In this document: in pieces, positions 17,352 to 26,369 of the stretch | How the letters are laid out: the number at the start of each line of letters is the position of its first letter | Position numbering within the stretch: position 1 is the first letter of the stretch | Assembly: GCA_002928965.1 (NCBI GenBank) | Contig: PERU01000006.1 | Location: 62,001 to 126,000 of the forward strand | DNA: 64,000 bases | Origin: Methylomonas sp. | GTDB lineage: Bacteria; Pseudomonadota; Gammaproteobacteria; Methylococcales; Methylomonadaceae | Direction: 5' to 3' | Made by a program: the position numbers and the translations under genes | Notes under the pieces: generated by a model | Databases searched by the model: none | Told to the model about the DNA's origin: nothing | The model's input: only the letters and a program-made list of their open reading frames with translations

Positions 17352-17759
17352 TTACTCCTTACCGGTGAGTTTTTTAACCGCTTTCATCAGCGGGTTGTGA
17401 TCGGTGGATGCGGCTTGAGAAACAGCATCCGGATGAAGGTGCGACTGGATCTCCTGACCTTCGGCACGACTGGCCAACAAGGCTTTACGCACCTCGGTTT
17501 CCGATGTGCCGTTGGCCAGAAAGCTTGCGATGCGCTGCGGCTGACCGGCCAGTTGGCACAGTTCAGCGATGGCCACCGCATCGGCACGGGTTGCGGCAAT
17601 CGCCGATTTCACGGCCGCATCGGTATCGGGCGTCGATTCAGGAATCAGTTTTGCCGATTCATTGGCACCATCAGCACCATCCGGATGGGTTTGGATTTGC
17701 TCGGACTCCGGCTTAGGATCTGCCGAAGGTTGTTCTGTAGTGATGACTTCGTCAGCCAT
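17352..17759 (-). CDS. nested capsid scaffold (Nu3-like), internal start in the protease gene
   Basis: In-frame ATG at 17759 inside the S49 gene, preceded by AGGAG nine bases upstream. It marks the switch from protease domain to scaffold region and would give a 135-residue acidic scaffold. Lambda makes Nu3 from the 3' part of gene C in the same way. The ribosome site is seen; the product is inferred. Confidence 0.68.
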   Translation of the reverse strand: MADEVITTEQPSADPKPESEQIQTHPDGADGANESAKLIPESTPDTDAAVKSAIAATRADAVAIAELCQLAGQPQRIASFLANGTSETEVRKALLASRAEGQEIQSHLHPDAVSQAASTDHNPLMKAVKKLTGKE

Positions 17760-18656
17760 AGCTTTGATCTCCTGTGTTGAAGAATGAGAAAGTGCAAAAG
17801 GTCGTTGGTTAAGTTGAAGGGGTGTTTCTGCCGTGCCCAGAAAGGCTGCAAAATCCTGAATGGCCTGAGTGAAGCTGCCTTCGGCATCCGCCAGACCCGC
17901 ATTCACCGCATCGGCGCCGAAATACAAACCAGCCTGGGTGGAGCGGATAAAGCGCGGCTCAAGCCCTTGCATCGTGGCGACATGGTCGACGAACATGCCA
18001 TAAAGCCGATCGACTTCGGCTTTCAGCCGGGAAGCCGCTTCGGCATCCAATGGTTCATGCGGTGAGAAGTCGTTTTTCTGATCGCCAGCTGTAATCGCGG
18101 TGTAGCGATAGCCAGCCTGGGCATCGCGAACCGATTGGTCGACATGCATGGCAATCACACCAATCGAGCCGACCCCAGCGGTTTCGGTGACATAAAGCCG
18201 TGATGCCGAACAGGCCAAGGCATAGGCCGCCGAGAAGGCTGAGTCCGAAGCAATCGCCCAGATCGGTTTGACGGCATCCGCTGCGCGAATTTGCCTGGCC
18301 AGTTCGAACATGCCGCCGGCTTCACCACCGGGCGAATCCACCTCGAGCAAAATGCCGTTAATCGATGGATCGTTGACAGCGGTTTCGATCATGGCGGCGA
18401 TTTCGCCATAAGACGTCAAACCCGAAGCCGCTTCCAACCCAATCGCTCGACGCACCAGGGTGCCGTAGATTGGAATCACGGCAATGCCCATCGGCGCATC
18501 CAAGGGTGCTGATTTGACTAACGGCATCGGCAAGGCGCTCTGCGGTTCAGGCCAACCCACACGATCACCCAGCACTGCCAGGATCACGTCCAGTTTCGAG
18601 CGCGCAAGCAACAGCGGCGTCCCGTAAAGACGGGCCGCAATATGAGGTAACAACAT
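17352..18656 (-). CDS. S49-family prohead protease with C-terminal scaffold (lambda gpC-like)
   Basis: 434 residues. The N-terminal 280 or so form a SppA/S49 (ClpP-fold) serine protease: IPIYGTLVRR, LLEVDSPGGEAGG, the active-site helix SDSAFSAAYALA, then VGSIGVIAMHVD. The remainder is a low-complexity, Glu/Ala-rich scaffold ending MKAVKKLTGKE. It matures the prohead and is coupled to the portal gene with no gap. An internal start at 17759 yields the scaffold alone. Confidence 0.9.
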   Translation of the reverse strand: MLLPHIAARLYGTPLLLARSKLDVILAVLGDRVGWPEPQSALPMPLVKSAPLDAPMGIAVIPIYGTLVRRAIGLEAASGLTSYGEIAAMIETAVNDPSINGILLEVDSPGGEAGGMFELARQIRAADAVKPIWAIASDSAFSAAYALACSASRLYVTETAGVGSIGVIAMHVDQSVRDAQAGYRYTAITAGDQKNDFSPHEPLDAEAASRLKAEVDRLYGMFVDHVATMQGLEPRFIRSTQAGLYFGADAVNAGLADAEGSFTQAIQDFAAFLGTAETPLQLNQRPFALSHSSTQEIKAMADEVITTEQPSADPKPESEQIQTHPDGADGANESAKLIPESTPDTDAAVKSAIAATRADAVAIAELCQLAGQPQRIASFLANGTSETEVRKALLASRAEGQEIQSHLHPDAVSQAASTDHNPLMKAVKKLTGKE

Positions 18657-20174
18657 TTAGAGATTCTCCGCAGAGGTTGCCGAGTTGGCGGTTGAGGCTG
18701 CGCTGTTAGTCGGAGTGAAGGTCACGCCCGGTTTGTCATGCCGTGGATCGGATTCGAACACCAGACCCAAGCTATCGGCCCGGGCATTGTCAGCCGCGAT
18801 CTCACGATCGATGTCTTCGGCGTCATACCCAAACGAGGAAATGGCTTCCGAGCGCGACAACAGTCCCGCCCGAATCGCGGTGACCATGGCGCCAAATTCT
18901 TTCTGCGGATCGACCCATTGCCAGCCTTGTGGAATCCACTTGCAGGCGAGATACGTTCTGCGTTGACTGACATTGCCGAGCGTATAGCCCGGTAGCTTCA
19001 AGGCGCCTTCGATGACCGCCTGATCCATCCACGCCTGCCAGATCGGTCGACACATCTGATGCACCAGCACGCCATGCTGAATGGCTTCCACACGGCGCCT
19101 AAATTCCAAAAGGCCTGCCCGAATTGAGGAATAATTCACCTGGGTCAGGTCGCCGGTCAGTTGTTCATAGGTCACACCCATCGCAGCCGCCACCGCCCGA
19201 AACTGCATCCTGAGGAAATCAGAATACGAAGCGCCGACATCAGCGGGTTGGCTGAACTTGATGTCTTCGCCTGGTTCCAGGATTTGCAAGGTGCCGGGTT
19301 CCAAGCCAGCCAAAGCCACACCATTGGCATCGGTCAGACCTTCGCCGACCAAATTGTCTTCAGGTGACAGTCGGGTGATGAAGCCCGCGAACATTGCCGC
19401 CGTTTTCTTGCGGACTAACTCGGCATCGTCGTATTGATCCAGTTCATGGAGTTTGACCAAAGCACGGGCCAGCCAAGGTTCACCACGAATCTGACCAGGA
19501 CGCAAAGGCCGGAACAGATGGATAATTTCAGTTGCATCCACTCGTACAGTCGATAAACCTGTACTGCTCGACATCGGCGCCAGAAAACCATCTTCGGGAT
19601 GGTTGCGGTACAAGTGATAGGCAACGCGTCGCCCTAAAGCATCGAATTCGATCCCGGCCCGAATCACGTTGCCGCTATCGGCGGTGGTGTTCAATGTCAC
19701 CGGCAGATGCTCAGGCTCTAACACTTGCAACTGCATCGCCACGGGCAAACCATCCTCCGGCCGACGAAAACGAATTCGGATCAATGCTTCACCGCCTTCC
19801 AGCATCGCCCGGCAGGCCAAAGCTTGCTGGCCATAAAAGTCGGTCAGGCCAGAAGCATCGGCCACTTCGGTCCAGTCACGCCAGAGTGACTGGATTTGTT
19901 CTCTGATGACAGGATCGGCAATCATCGCCTGTGGCTTGATGCCGGTGCCGACCGCATTGGAGACATAGGCTTCCAACGCGGCACTGGCCCAGGCATTGCG
20001 CCGCACCAGATCACGGCTTTTGGCGCGCAACTCGTTTTGGCTAAACAGTAGCGCAGCCACCGCACCCGGATTCCCAACGACCCAGGCCAAAGACCGTCGG
20101 CCACCACCGACACCGTCATAAGTGGGCGTGCTGCCGAACAGCTTTCTCTGAATGGTTTTGAACAGGCGCATCAA
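18657..20174 (-). CDS. phage portal protein, lambda family
   Basis: 505 residues, typical length for lambda gpB-type portals. Conserved features include AWVVGNPGAVAALLFSQN, LVRRNAWASAALEAYVSN, IIHLFRPLRPGQIRGEPWL and AAMGVTYEQLTGDL. It forms the dodecameric portal at one vertex and is the docking site for terminase. It overlaps gpW by four bases and abuts the protease gene. Confidence 0.94.
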   Translation of the reverse strand: MMRLFKTIQRKLFGSTPTYDGVGGGRRSLAWVVGNPGAVAALLFSQNELRAKSRDLVRRNAWASAALEAYVSNAVGTGIKPQAMIADPVIREQIQSLWRDWTEVADASGLTDFYGQQALACRAMLEGGEALIRIRFRRPEDGLPVAMQLQVLEPEHLPVTLNTTADSGNVIRAGIEFDALGRRVAYHLYRNHPEDGFLAPMSSSTGLSTVRVDATEIIHLFRPLRPGQIRGEPWLARALVKLHELDQYDDAELVRKKTAAMFAGFITRLSPEDNLVGEGLTDANGVALAGLEPGTLQILEPGEDIKFSQPADVGASYSDFLRMQFRAVAAAMGVTYEQLTGDLTQVNYSSIRAGLLEFRRRVEAIQHGVLVHQMCRPIWQAWMDQAVIEGALKLPGYTLGNVSQRRTYLACKWIPQGWQWVDPQKEFGAMVTAIRAGLLSRSEAISSFGYDAEDIDREIAADNARADSLGLVFESDPRHDKPGVTFTPTNSAASTANSATSAENL

Positions 20175-20392
20175 AATCCCTTGGTGGTGGTCACGCGAAT
20201 TTGTCGGGTCGGTGGCGAGATCAAACCGGTGGAAACCGCCTGTTCGGACAAGCCACGTTCCACCAGACGAATGGCTTCCTTGAGTTCATCGATCGAGCGA
20301 TACTCGACGGTCTTGTCGCCAAAACTGACCCGACGCTCGCCAGTGGCCAGTGCGTTTTCCAAAACTGTAAGTTGTTCCTGGGTGTAGGCCAT
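20171..20392 (-). CDS. head-tail joining protein gpW
   Basis: 73 residues from ATG 20392; the longer frame lies inside the upstream gene. MAYTQEQLTVLENALATGER followed by EYRSIDELKEAIRLVERG is the classic gpW fold sequence. It seals the filled head and provides the surface for tail attachment. It sits directly before the portal gene, as in lambda. Confidence 0.9.
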   Translation of the reverse strand: MAYTQEQLTVLENALATGERRVSFGDKTVEYRSIDELKEAIRLVERGLSEQAVSTGLISPPTRQIRVTTTKGF

Positions 20393-20394
20393 GG

Positions 20395-20991
20395 TTATAA
20401 AATCTTGTGCGCGATCAGGTGGCTGCCGGCCTTGATCACGGCATTGGAAGCCGCAACTTCGGAGGCGAAGCGGATTTGACAATTGCCAGCGGTCGCACCG
20501 GTGATGATCAACAGTTCTGCGCAAGCCAGCGTATTGGCATTGGCGGTATCAATGGCGGTCGTCGCCGCACCGGTATCGATCGCCCGTTGGTTGGCCTGAG
20601 TGCTCGCCGTCAATGACGTCGGCGTATTCCACTGAGCCACCACCGTGGCGCCGGTGGGTACGGTCTGGGTCAGACGGATACCGGTGGTGGTCGCTGCGGT
20701 CTGGAACATCACCCGGGCGTCCACCGCATAGGTACTGTTGGCAGCCAGTGCAATCGCAAGGCCCGTGGCATTGGCCAGCGTCACCGTGTTATTGGTGACA
20801 TCGGCTGTCAGCCTGGCGGTGCTTAGTCGCGCATCGGAATTGAGCAGCAAGGTCAGATCGACCCAGGCCGAGCCATCACACCAGTACGGTTTGTTGTCTG
20901 TGGACAGACGGACGATGACGCCGGCCAAAGTGGCTGAGGCTGCGGGTAACGCCGCTACTACCGGTACGGTTCGATAGGAAAGATCTTTCAT
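20395..20991 (-). CDS. virion decoration/fibre-like protein
   Basis: 198 residues. A short N-terminal section (KPYWCDGSAWVDLTLLLNS) resembles the anchoring part of virion fibres. It is followed by an Ala/Thr-rich beta region (TGIRLTQTVPTGATVVAQW) and a C-terminal domain. In other phages this arrangement is found in surface fibre or capsid-decoration proteins. Its place between terminase and gpW is unusual, because lambda has nothing there. Confidence 0.6.
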   Translation of the reverse strand: MKDLSYRTVPVVAALPAASATLAGVIVRLSTDNKPYWCDGSAWVDLTLLLNSDARLSTARLTADVTNNTVTLANATGLAIALAANSTYAVDARVMFQTAATTTGIRLTQTVPTGATVVAQWNTPTSLTASTQANQRAIDTGAATTAIDTANANTLACAELLIITGATAGNCQIRFASEVAASNAVIKAGSHLIAHKIL

Positions 20992-21005
20992 TGATCAGTG
21001 ACCGA

Positions 21006-21797
21006 TTAACCCATCACCACGACACGGTAAGCATTGGCTGCCGGTGCGGCAGCAAAGTTCAGCCTGGCGCTATTGGTACTGGGCAGTGACACATCGCAGG
21101 TCACCTGTTCATAGTTGCCTGAGGCCTGATAGACCTGGACGACCACATCACGTGTGGCAAAGTTATGATTGACATCGAACTGGGTACTGGTGCCATCGCC
21201 GATAGTGGCTTGCGCCCGGCGGGTTTTGTTGGCCCAGGCATTGAGTTTTAATGGAGTGACAAAGCGCGCATCGTCAGTGCCGGTATCGGTTTCAGCCTGC
21301 GTAGCAATCTCGGCAATGCCGGAACTGGTTTCCGAAGCCGCACCCACCGCCGAACCAAACTGGATCCAGGTCACGGTGCCGGTATCCAATACAAAATTGA
21401 CGACCGATTGCCGCCAACTGGTGCCGGCTGAGGTGCCTTCCTCGACGGTGGTTACGGCTTGTTCCAGTTCGGCAGCGATATTGGCATCCAATGCACGGGT
21501 CATCGACACGGCCGCGCCGTTCCAGATGTAGATACCGTTTTCAAAGCCATTGGTCTGCGCCTTGACCAGGACTCGGTCGCCCACTGATACCGTCACGCCG
21601 TCAATCGAGGCACCGGGAGAGGATAAGTTGAGGTTGGTTTGTGCAGCCACCCGGCAGGAATCCTTCCAGGCCAAACCTTCGACTGCCGAGTTGAGGTCGG
21701 ACAATCGAGCCGGTTCGTCGGCATTGACCGGTGAGGGTAAATTACGAATACGGGCGACGCCGCCAAAATCCAGATCAGACAATTGCTTGCGGGACAT
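21006..21797 (-). CDS. tail-fibre-like protein with C-terminal NHN-type beta domain
   Basis: 263 residues. The N-terminal and middle part (LVKAQTNGFENGIYIWNGAA, SWRQSVVNFVLDTGTVTW) matches a repeat common in phage tail fibres and surface proteins. The C-terminal 60 residues (FDVNHNFATRDVVVQVYQ) align with the end of the next gene (21810-22169), suggesting a shared fibre-tip fold. It probably decorates the virion, but which structure it joins is not known. Confidence 0.65.
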   Translation of the reverse strand: MSRKQLSDLDFGGVARIRNLPSPVNADEPARLSDLNSAVEGLAWKDSCRVAAQTNLNLSSPGASIDGVTVSVGDRVLVKAQTNGFENGIYIWNGAAVSMTRALDANIAAELEQAVTTVEEGTSAGTSWRQSVVNFVLDTGTVTWIQFGSAVGAASETSSGIAEIATQAETDTGTDDARFVTPLKLNAWANKTRRAQATIGDGTSTQFDVNHNFATRDVVVQVYQASGNYEQVTCDVSLPSTNSARLNFAAAPAANAYRVVVMG

Positions 21798-21809
21798 TCA
21801 GGTCTCCTA

Positions 21810-22169
21810 TCAAATTAATCGGGCCAGCCCGGCAAGCGGGATGGCAAAACGAATGACGAGCTGATTGGCGCTCGTGTGACTGACTTCGGCTTCGACTTCA
21901 TTGCCGCCGGTGTCGATGATCGATACGGCGGGACGAAGCCCGAGGTTATGGTTAATGGTCCAGCTCGTAGCGGGCACGTTTTGGGTGTGCAGGTAGGCGA
22001 CACCCGAACTGCTGCCGCTGTCGCGAGCCGCCAGTTCATTGATGGCCGCCACCAGATCGTGTTTGGCCGAGGTGGCCAGGCTATCCAGTGGTCCGGTTCG
22101 GGCATCGACCCGATCGAACAATTCCGATACCCGCAGGACAAAGCTGTTTAGTTGCGATTGCAGGCTCAT
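21810..22169 (-). CDS. small fibre-like protein sharing the NHN beta domain
   Basis: 119 residues. A helical N-terminus (SQLNSFVLRVSELFDRVDAR) is followed by a beta domain (TSWTINHNLGLRPAVSIID, then ANQLVIRFAIPLAG). That domain is paralogous to the C-terminus of the 263-residue neighbour. The NHNLG motif is common in fibre and capsid-fibre proteins. It lies directly downstream of the terminase large subunit. Confidence 0.6.
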   Translation of the reverse strand: MSLQSQLNSFVLRVSELFDRVDARTGPLDSLATSAKHDLVAAINELAARDSGSSSGVAYLHTQNVPATSWTINHNLGLRPAVSIIDTGGNEVEAEVSHTSANQLVIRFAIPLAGLARLI

Positions 22170-22182
22170 GAGTGGCAGTGGG

Positions 22183-24207
22183 TTAGTTAATCCAGCGACT
22201 ACGAATCACACGTCGACCCGTTGGGTTAGTGCCAGAAACAGAAAGGCCACCGCGATGGGTGGCCTCTGTCTGGGGTTCGGCTGGTAACACAGCCGTATTT
22301 GCGTTCGCTGTTGGTATGGGTGGCGGCTTGCCATCTGGCACACCGAGTTGTCGCTCCAGTTCCTGCCAATGCCTCTCCTCAAAACGGTCCAGGCCAGCGG
22401 CACAGGCAGCGGCCCTGGCGTAGACGTAACAGTCCAAAGCCTCGTTACGCTCGCGCATCTTGTGCCATTCCCGCACCGCAAAGCCATGACGGTTGCGACG
22501 GGTCATCAATTGTTCGGCACATAGTTGCTGCACAAACTCGCCATCCACCTTGGGCAAATGCACAAAACCGATGGGATACTGCAAGGTTACGCCATCATCC
22601 AGAACATCGGCGGCTTTGCGCAGGTTGTTGTAAAACTCCAGCTTGGCAATGCTGACCACCACCGAGAACACCTTGATACCGCGTCGCAGTTTTTTGCCAC
22701 CCTGGCTGACATCGACTGCTGTGGGTGTACCGATCAGGGCAGCACCTTTGGCCACACCTTTGACCGCCATGACTCGCGAATCGCGAAGCCGGCGAATAAA
22801 GGCATAGGCCTCCTGGGTAGCAAAGCCGGTATCGATGGCAAACCGAGCTAACGGCAATTGCGCGCCACTCTCATGAGTCCAGGTTTCAGCTACCAGACTG
22901 GCCAGGGATTTCCAGACCTCATCGCGAGCGCTGTCGCCCATCAAAACCCGATGTTCAATCAGCCAGGATTCCTTACCCCGGCCAAAAGCCCAGATCGAAG
23001 CTTCGATCCGATCCTTTTGAATATCGGCGCCTCCGACCAGTAACAAACCACCGCCCGGTACGCTGCCGATTTTGTAATCTTCCCGGCGTTCGATTAAACG
23101 CTGCCAGTCCGGCGCTTCGCCTTCCTCGACCCAGGTTTCACCCAATTCGGTGTTCTTGAAAGTCTTGATGGCAGATGCTGAACCAGACTCCTTGTTGATA
23201 GCGCTTTCCCAGGCAGCGGCGATGTTGCGCCAACTGCGCCAACCGACCGGACTGTATAGCGACGACAGATGAAAGCCGGCAGTTTTAGGCTCTGCTTTAA
23301 TGCCAGAGACTTCAGGTAACTGATCGTCCCCATCCATCATCGAACGCCACTTACCGTGTTCCAACATCCAGGTTTTGTGTTGCTCCGAAATAGATAGTTC
23401 ACAGGCTTCACACTGATAAGCTGCAGTTTCCGGCCGACCCTTTTCCCAGCGTAGTTGCTCAAAACGCAACCACTGCCGGTGTGCGCAATGTGGACAGGGC
23501 AGAAAGTATCGGCGTTGATCGGAAGCTTCGTATTCGCGTTCGATGGCACTGGCACCGGCAATGGTCGGTGTCGAGACAATGAAAATCTTGCGCCGGGCAA
23601 AAGTCCGGGTACGGGCTTCGGCTAGTGAGATGGCATCACCTTCACCATCGACGTCATTCGGGTAACCGTCGACCTCATCCAGAAACAAATACCGCACCGG
23701 CATCGAGCGCAAACCCACCGCGCTGTTGGCGCCGGTCATCACCAGCACACCACCGCGAAACTCTTTCGCCAGAATGGTATTGCCGGCATCGCGACTACGC
23801 GATGGTGCAATCAACTCGGCCAGTACCGGCGACTCCTCGATCAAGGGATCGATCCTTTGTTTGGAGTTACGCTTGGCCATTTCCACGGTGGGCGACACGG
23901 CCATCATCGGACCGGGCGCATGGTGGATCACATAGCCGATCCAGTTATTGCCCATCTCGGTCGCCCCGAGCTGCGCGGCCTTCATGAATACCACGCGTTC
24001 GACCGGTGAGGTCGGCGACAGGCAATCCATAATCGCTTTCAAATACGGTGTGCGACTGGTGCGCCAACGACCGGGCTCGGCCGAGGCCTTGCTCGATAAC
24101 ATGCGATGCCGGTCTGACCATTCGGACACCGATAACAGGGGATCCGGTGTCAGACCTTCTCGCCAGGCCTGTTCAATATCGAAACAGCCTTCGTATTCGG
24201 TATCCAT
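22183..24207 (-). CDS. terminase large subunit, GpA family
   Basis: 674 residues, similar to lambda gpA (641). The N-terminal ATPase has a variant Walker A (KAAQLGATEMGNN) and Walker B VRYLFLDEVDGYP. A zinc-ribbon follows (CPHCAHRQW, CEACE). The nuclease domain has GGADIQKDRIEASIW and RFAIDTGFATQEAY with conserved Asp residues. It packages DNA into the portal and cuts it at cos. Together with TerS upstream, this places the phage in the lambda-like cos packaging group by family. Confidence 0.94.
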   Translation of the reverse strand: MDTEYEGCFDIEQAWREGLTPDPLLSVSEWSDRHRMLSSKASAEPGRWRTSRTPYLKAIMDCLSPTSPVERVVFMKAAQLGATEMGNNWIGYVIHHAPGPMMAVSPTVEMAKRNSKQRIDPLIEESPVLAELIAPSRSRDAGNTILAKEFRGGVLVMTGANSAVGLRSMPVRYLFLDEVDGYPNDVDGEGDAISLAEARTRTFARRKIFIVSTPTIAGASAIEREYEASDQRRYFLPCPHCAHRQWLRFEQLRWEKGRPETAAYQCEACELSISEQHKTWMLEHGKWRSMMDGDDQLPEVSGIKAEPKTAGFHLSSLYSPVGWRSWRNIAAAWESAINKESGSASAIKTFKNTELGETWVEEGEAPDWQRLIERREDYKIGSVPGGGLLLVGGADIQKDRIEASIWAFGRGKESWLIEHRVLMGDSARDEVWKSLASLVAETWTHESGAQLPLARFAIDTGFATQEAYAFIRRLRDSRVMAVKGVAKGAALIGTPTAVDVSQGGKKLRRGIKVFSVVVSIAKLEFYNNLRKAADVLDDGVTLQYPIGFVHLPKVDGEFVQQLCAEQLMTRRNRHGFAVREWHKMRERNEALDCYVYARAAACAAGLDRFEERHWQELERQLGVPDGKPPPIPTANANTAVLPAEPQTEATHRGGLSVSGTNPTGRRVIRSRWIN

Positions 24208-24231
24208 TATTACCTGGTCAGGATGATGCTA

Positions 24232-24771
24232 TTAATCAACGCGTGGGCGAACATCGCCCAATTCCTGCAAGTGCTCGCGCACAGCGGTTTCCAGCAAGAC
24301 ATGCAAAGTATGGGCATCCACTTCCAGTTTGGCCGCCAATTGTGCCGATACGCGGGCCGGCCAGTTCTGCCAGGCATCGCGTTCGGCACGCGCCAGTTTG
24401 AACACATGGGCATTGGCTTGTGGCCGATCGACCAACTCGCCTTTTAAGCGAGCCAGCCGAACCTTGTTCGTTTGCGCTTTGACGACTTCATTGACGGTGC
24501 GGGCCTGCAAAAGCGAGGTGCCGCCGGTAGCCAGTGTTGCTGGTAATACTGACGCAGAATCGTTATTCGATTCCTTGATCGTGACCTTCTCGGCCCGTTT
24601 GGTTGTGCCGACTTTTGGATTGTCCGAATTGCTCGCCCATTCCTGATCAGCCCGGTCGGCATCGATACTGCCATCGGGCTCTGGTGTTATCCGCCCGGCA
24701 CGAATGGCCTTATGGACGGCGGTATCCGAAACGCCCCTATGGCGGGCATAAGCGCGTATTGAGATGCCCAT
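24232..24771 (-). CDS. terminase small subunit (Nu1-like)
   Basis: 179 residues. The N-terminal winged HTH-like segment (SIRAYARHRGVSDTAVHKAIRAG, shown for pattern) recognises DNA in Nu1-type proteins. The C-terminal half (RLARLKGELVDRPQANAHV) matches the dimer/TerL contact region. It lies 24 bases upstream of TerL and is the first gene of the late operon. A cos site would be expected near or upstream of this start, but none was recognised. Confidence 0.8.
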   Translation of the reverse strand: MGISIRAYARHRGVSDTAVHKAIRAGRITPEPDGSIDADRADQEWASNSDNPKVGTTKRAEKVTIKESNNDSASVLPATLATGGTSLLQARTVNEVVKAQTNKVRLARLKGELVDRPQANAHVFKLARAERDAWQNWPARVSAQLAAKLEVDAHTLHVLLETAVREHLQELGDVRPRVD

Positions 24772-24810
24772 AGAAATTCTTCAAACATTCCTTCGAAGTT
24801 AATCAGATAA

Positions 24811-24845
24811 AACTTGGCTTCCTCGCGGAATGAAGCGTTCATACA
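24811..24845 (+). promoter_or_regulatory. promoter-like repeat, copy 1
   Basis: Pattern AACTTG-N15-GAAGCGTTCATACA, 34 bases before the DUF6900 gene start at 24879. It includes an inner inverted repeat GCTTC/GAAGC. Copies occur at 26303, 26741, 27079 and, in degenerate form, 43966. Confidence 0.7.
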
Positions 24846-24878
24846 GTCGTCCACACCACGAAATACAAGGAAATCGCC

Positions 24879-25088
24879 ATGAGCTCAATCAACAACATCC
24901 TGACCCTGATTGCCCAAAAACACCTGTCGGTAGAAACGCTAAAAACGGAAGGCCGCGACGATTTAGATTTCCACGCCCTGGCGGTTTGGGATATCCGTAA
25001 AGCACTGGAGGCTGCCTTTATTGCTGGTGTTGAGTTGGGGCATCAAACACCCAAAGCCACCGAGCAAGACATTGCTGGCAACCATTAA
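24879..25088 (+). CDS. DUF6900-family small protein
   Basis: 69 residues. LIAQKHLSVETLKTEGRDDLDF and VWDIRKALEAAFIAG are the family pattern. Such proteins are frequent in proteobacterial prophages, plasmids and ICEs next to DUF3489 genes; function unknown. It opens the rightward cargo block, which runs opposite to the structural genes, and has promoter-like repeat copy 1 upstream. Confidence 0.7.
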   Translation: MSSINNILTLIAQKHLSVETLKTEGRDDLDFHALAVWDIRKALEAAFIAGVELGHQTPKATEQDIAGNH

Positions 25089-25109
25089 TAAACAAACCAG
25101 GAGCATCCC

Positions 25110-25352
25110 ATGCCAACCATCAACGCCCAGATCACCGACACCAACCATAAACCCAGAGGCCTGATGCACATCGAAGTTGAATTCGATCACCAAGGCCATC
25201 CCTGGCAAGTGTTTCACAACCAACAGCACTTCACCTACACCGGTAAAGACGGTACCAATATCAAAACCGGACTGGCCGTGGTCGAGATGGCCACCGAAGC
25301 AGACGCCAGGCTTTGGATCACTTTGGACGGCACCCAGGTTTGGGAAGACTGA
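25110..25352 (+). CDS. small conserved cargo protein, unknown
   Basis: 80 residues, beta-rich (LMHIEVEFDHQGHPWQVFHN, then GLAVVEMATEADARLWITLDG). Starts after AGGAGCATCCC. No recognised domain. It lies between the DUF6900 and DUF3489 genes and probably shares their transcript. Confidence 0.6.
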   Translation: MPTINAQITDTNHKPRGLMHIEVEFDHQGHPWQVFHNQQHFTYTGKDGTNIKTGLAVVEMATEADARLWITLDGTQVWED

Positions 25353-25376
25353 TTACCTCATCAACCGGAGCACACC

Positions 25377-25856
25377 ATGAACTTAGAACTGAAACTCACT
25401 GATACCCAACTCCAAGTGCTGACCCATGCTATCCAGCATACGCAAGGTCGCATCGACTGGTTCCCCGAACACATCAAAGGCGGCGCACGGCAGAAAGTGA
25501 TCGAAGCGCTTTATAACAAAGCCCTGATCGATAAAAGCGGTGACGACTGTTACTGCGTGATTGCCGATGTCCGGTTGGCACTGGGTGGTCAACCCGACAC
25601 CAGCGAACCGGAATCAATGACTGACGTTACACCGCCATCCAGCAAAAGCTCCAAACAAGCCCAGGTTCTTGCAATGCTAAGCCGCCCGGAAGGGGCAACA
25701 GTGCCACAGATTTGCGCGACCACCGGTTGGCAGGCCCATACGGTGCGCGGCACCTTTGCCGGCGCCTTCAAGAAAAAGCTCGGCCTGGAAATCACCTCGG
25801 AAAAAACCAAGGGCAGTGACCGGGTTTATCGCCTGCCTGCGGTATCGGCGTCCTAA
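25377..25856 (+). CDS. DUF3489-domain protein
   Basis: 159 residues. The C-terminal 80 or so form the DUF3489 domain (QAQVLAMLSRPEGATVPQI, GWQAHTVRGTFAGAFKKKL, GSDRVYRL), a winged-helix-like fold seen in mobile-element proteins. The N-terminus (LKLTDTQLQVLTHAIQHTQG) is a separate helical region. It is probably DNA-binding; target unknown. Confidence 0.8.
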   Translation: MNLELKLTDTQLQVLTHAIQHTQGRIDWFPEHIKGGARQKVIEALYNKALIDKSGDDCYCVIADVRLALGGQPDTSEPESMTDVTPPSSKSSKQAQVLAMLSRPEGATVPQICATTGWQAHTVRGTFAGAFKKKLGLEITSEKTKGSDRVYRLPAVSAS

Positions 25857-26024
25857 GCCTCAACACCGCTGGAGGCAAGGCTATCCGCCTCCGGCGATTT
25901 GGTTTCCGTCTTATTGTTTACCAAATAGAAACAAATCATGCCATTCACCGGGTATTGTAAATAAAGTCAGAAGGTTTATGATGAAATCAACTTCACTTAC
26001 TAGCGGACTCATCAGGAGGCCATC

Positions 26025-26186
26025 ATGAAAAAACCTATCAATCTTTATAGAGACATTGTCACCGGCTTGTTATTCGTGGTCGGTGTATTCGGATTCATGT
26101 CCGGCGAATTTGTACTGTCCACTTTACTGTTCGGGTCAGCGTCATTGACCAGCAATCTGGATTTAAAAGACGCCGTCCGGGTTTAA
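26025..26186 (+). CDS. small membrane protein, unknown
   Basis: 53 residues from ATG 26025 with AGGAGG directly upstream. It carries one or two hydrophobic segments (IVTGLLFVVGVFGFM, FVLSTLLFGSASL). No family recognised. It is followed by a strong terminator at 26232, closing the DUF6900-DUF3489 unit. Confidence 0.6.
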   Translation: MKKPINLYRDIVTGLLFVVGVFGFMSGEFVLSTLLFGSASLTSNLDLKDAVRV

Positions 26187-26231
26187 CGCTTTATGTAGTA
26201 CCTCCTCGTTGTAAAGAAATACCTACTCGAT

Positions 26232-26267
26232 AGCCCCCATCGTTGCTCACGTTGGGGGCTTTTTTTG
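26232..26267 (+). terminator. rightward Rho-independent terminator
   Basis: AGCCCCCA / TGGGGGCT hairpin followed by seven Ts. Ends the transcription unit that starts at 24879. Confidence 0.88.
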
Positions 26268-26302
26268 TTCTAGCGATCAGCGTCACGGATTCAATCAAAT
26301 TG

Positions 26303-26337
26303 AACTTGGCTTCCTGTCTGAATGAAGCGTTACTACG
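26303..26337 (+). promoter_or_regulatory. promoter-like repeat, copy 2
   Basis: AACTTG-N15-GAAGCGTTACTAC, 33 bases before the gene at 26370. Same inner GCTTC/GAAGC arms and spacing as copy 1. Confidence 0.7.
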
Positions 26338-26369
26338 GCCATCTCCACATGAGCCTCGGGAGGCTAACG

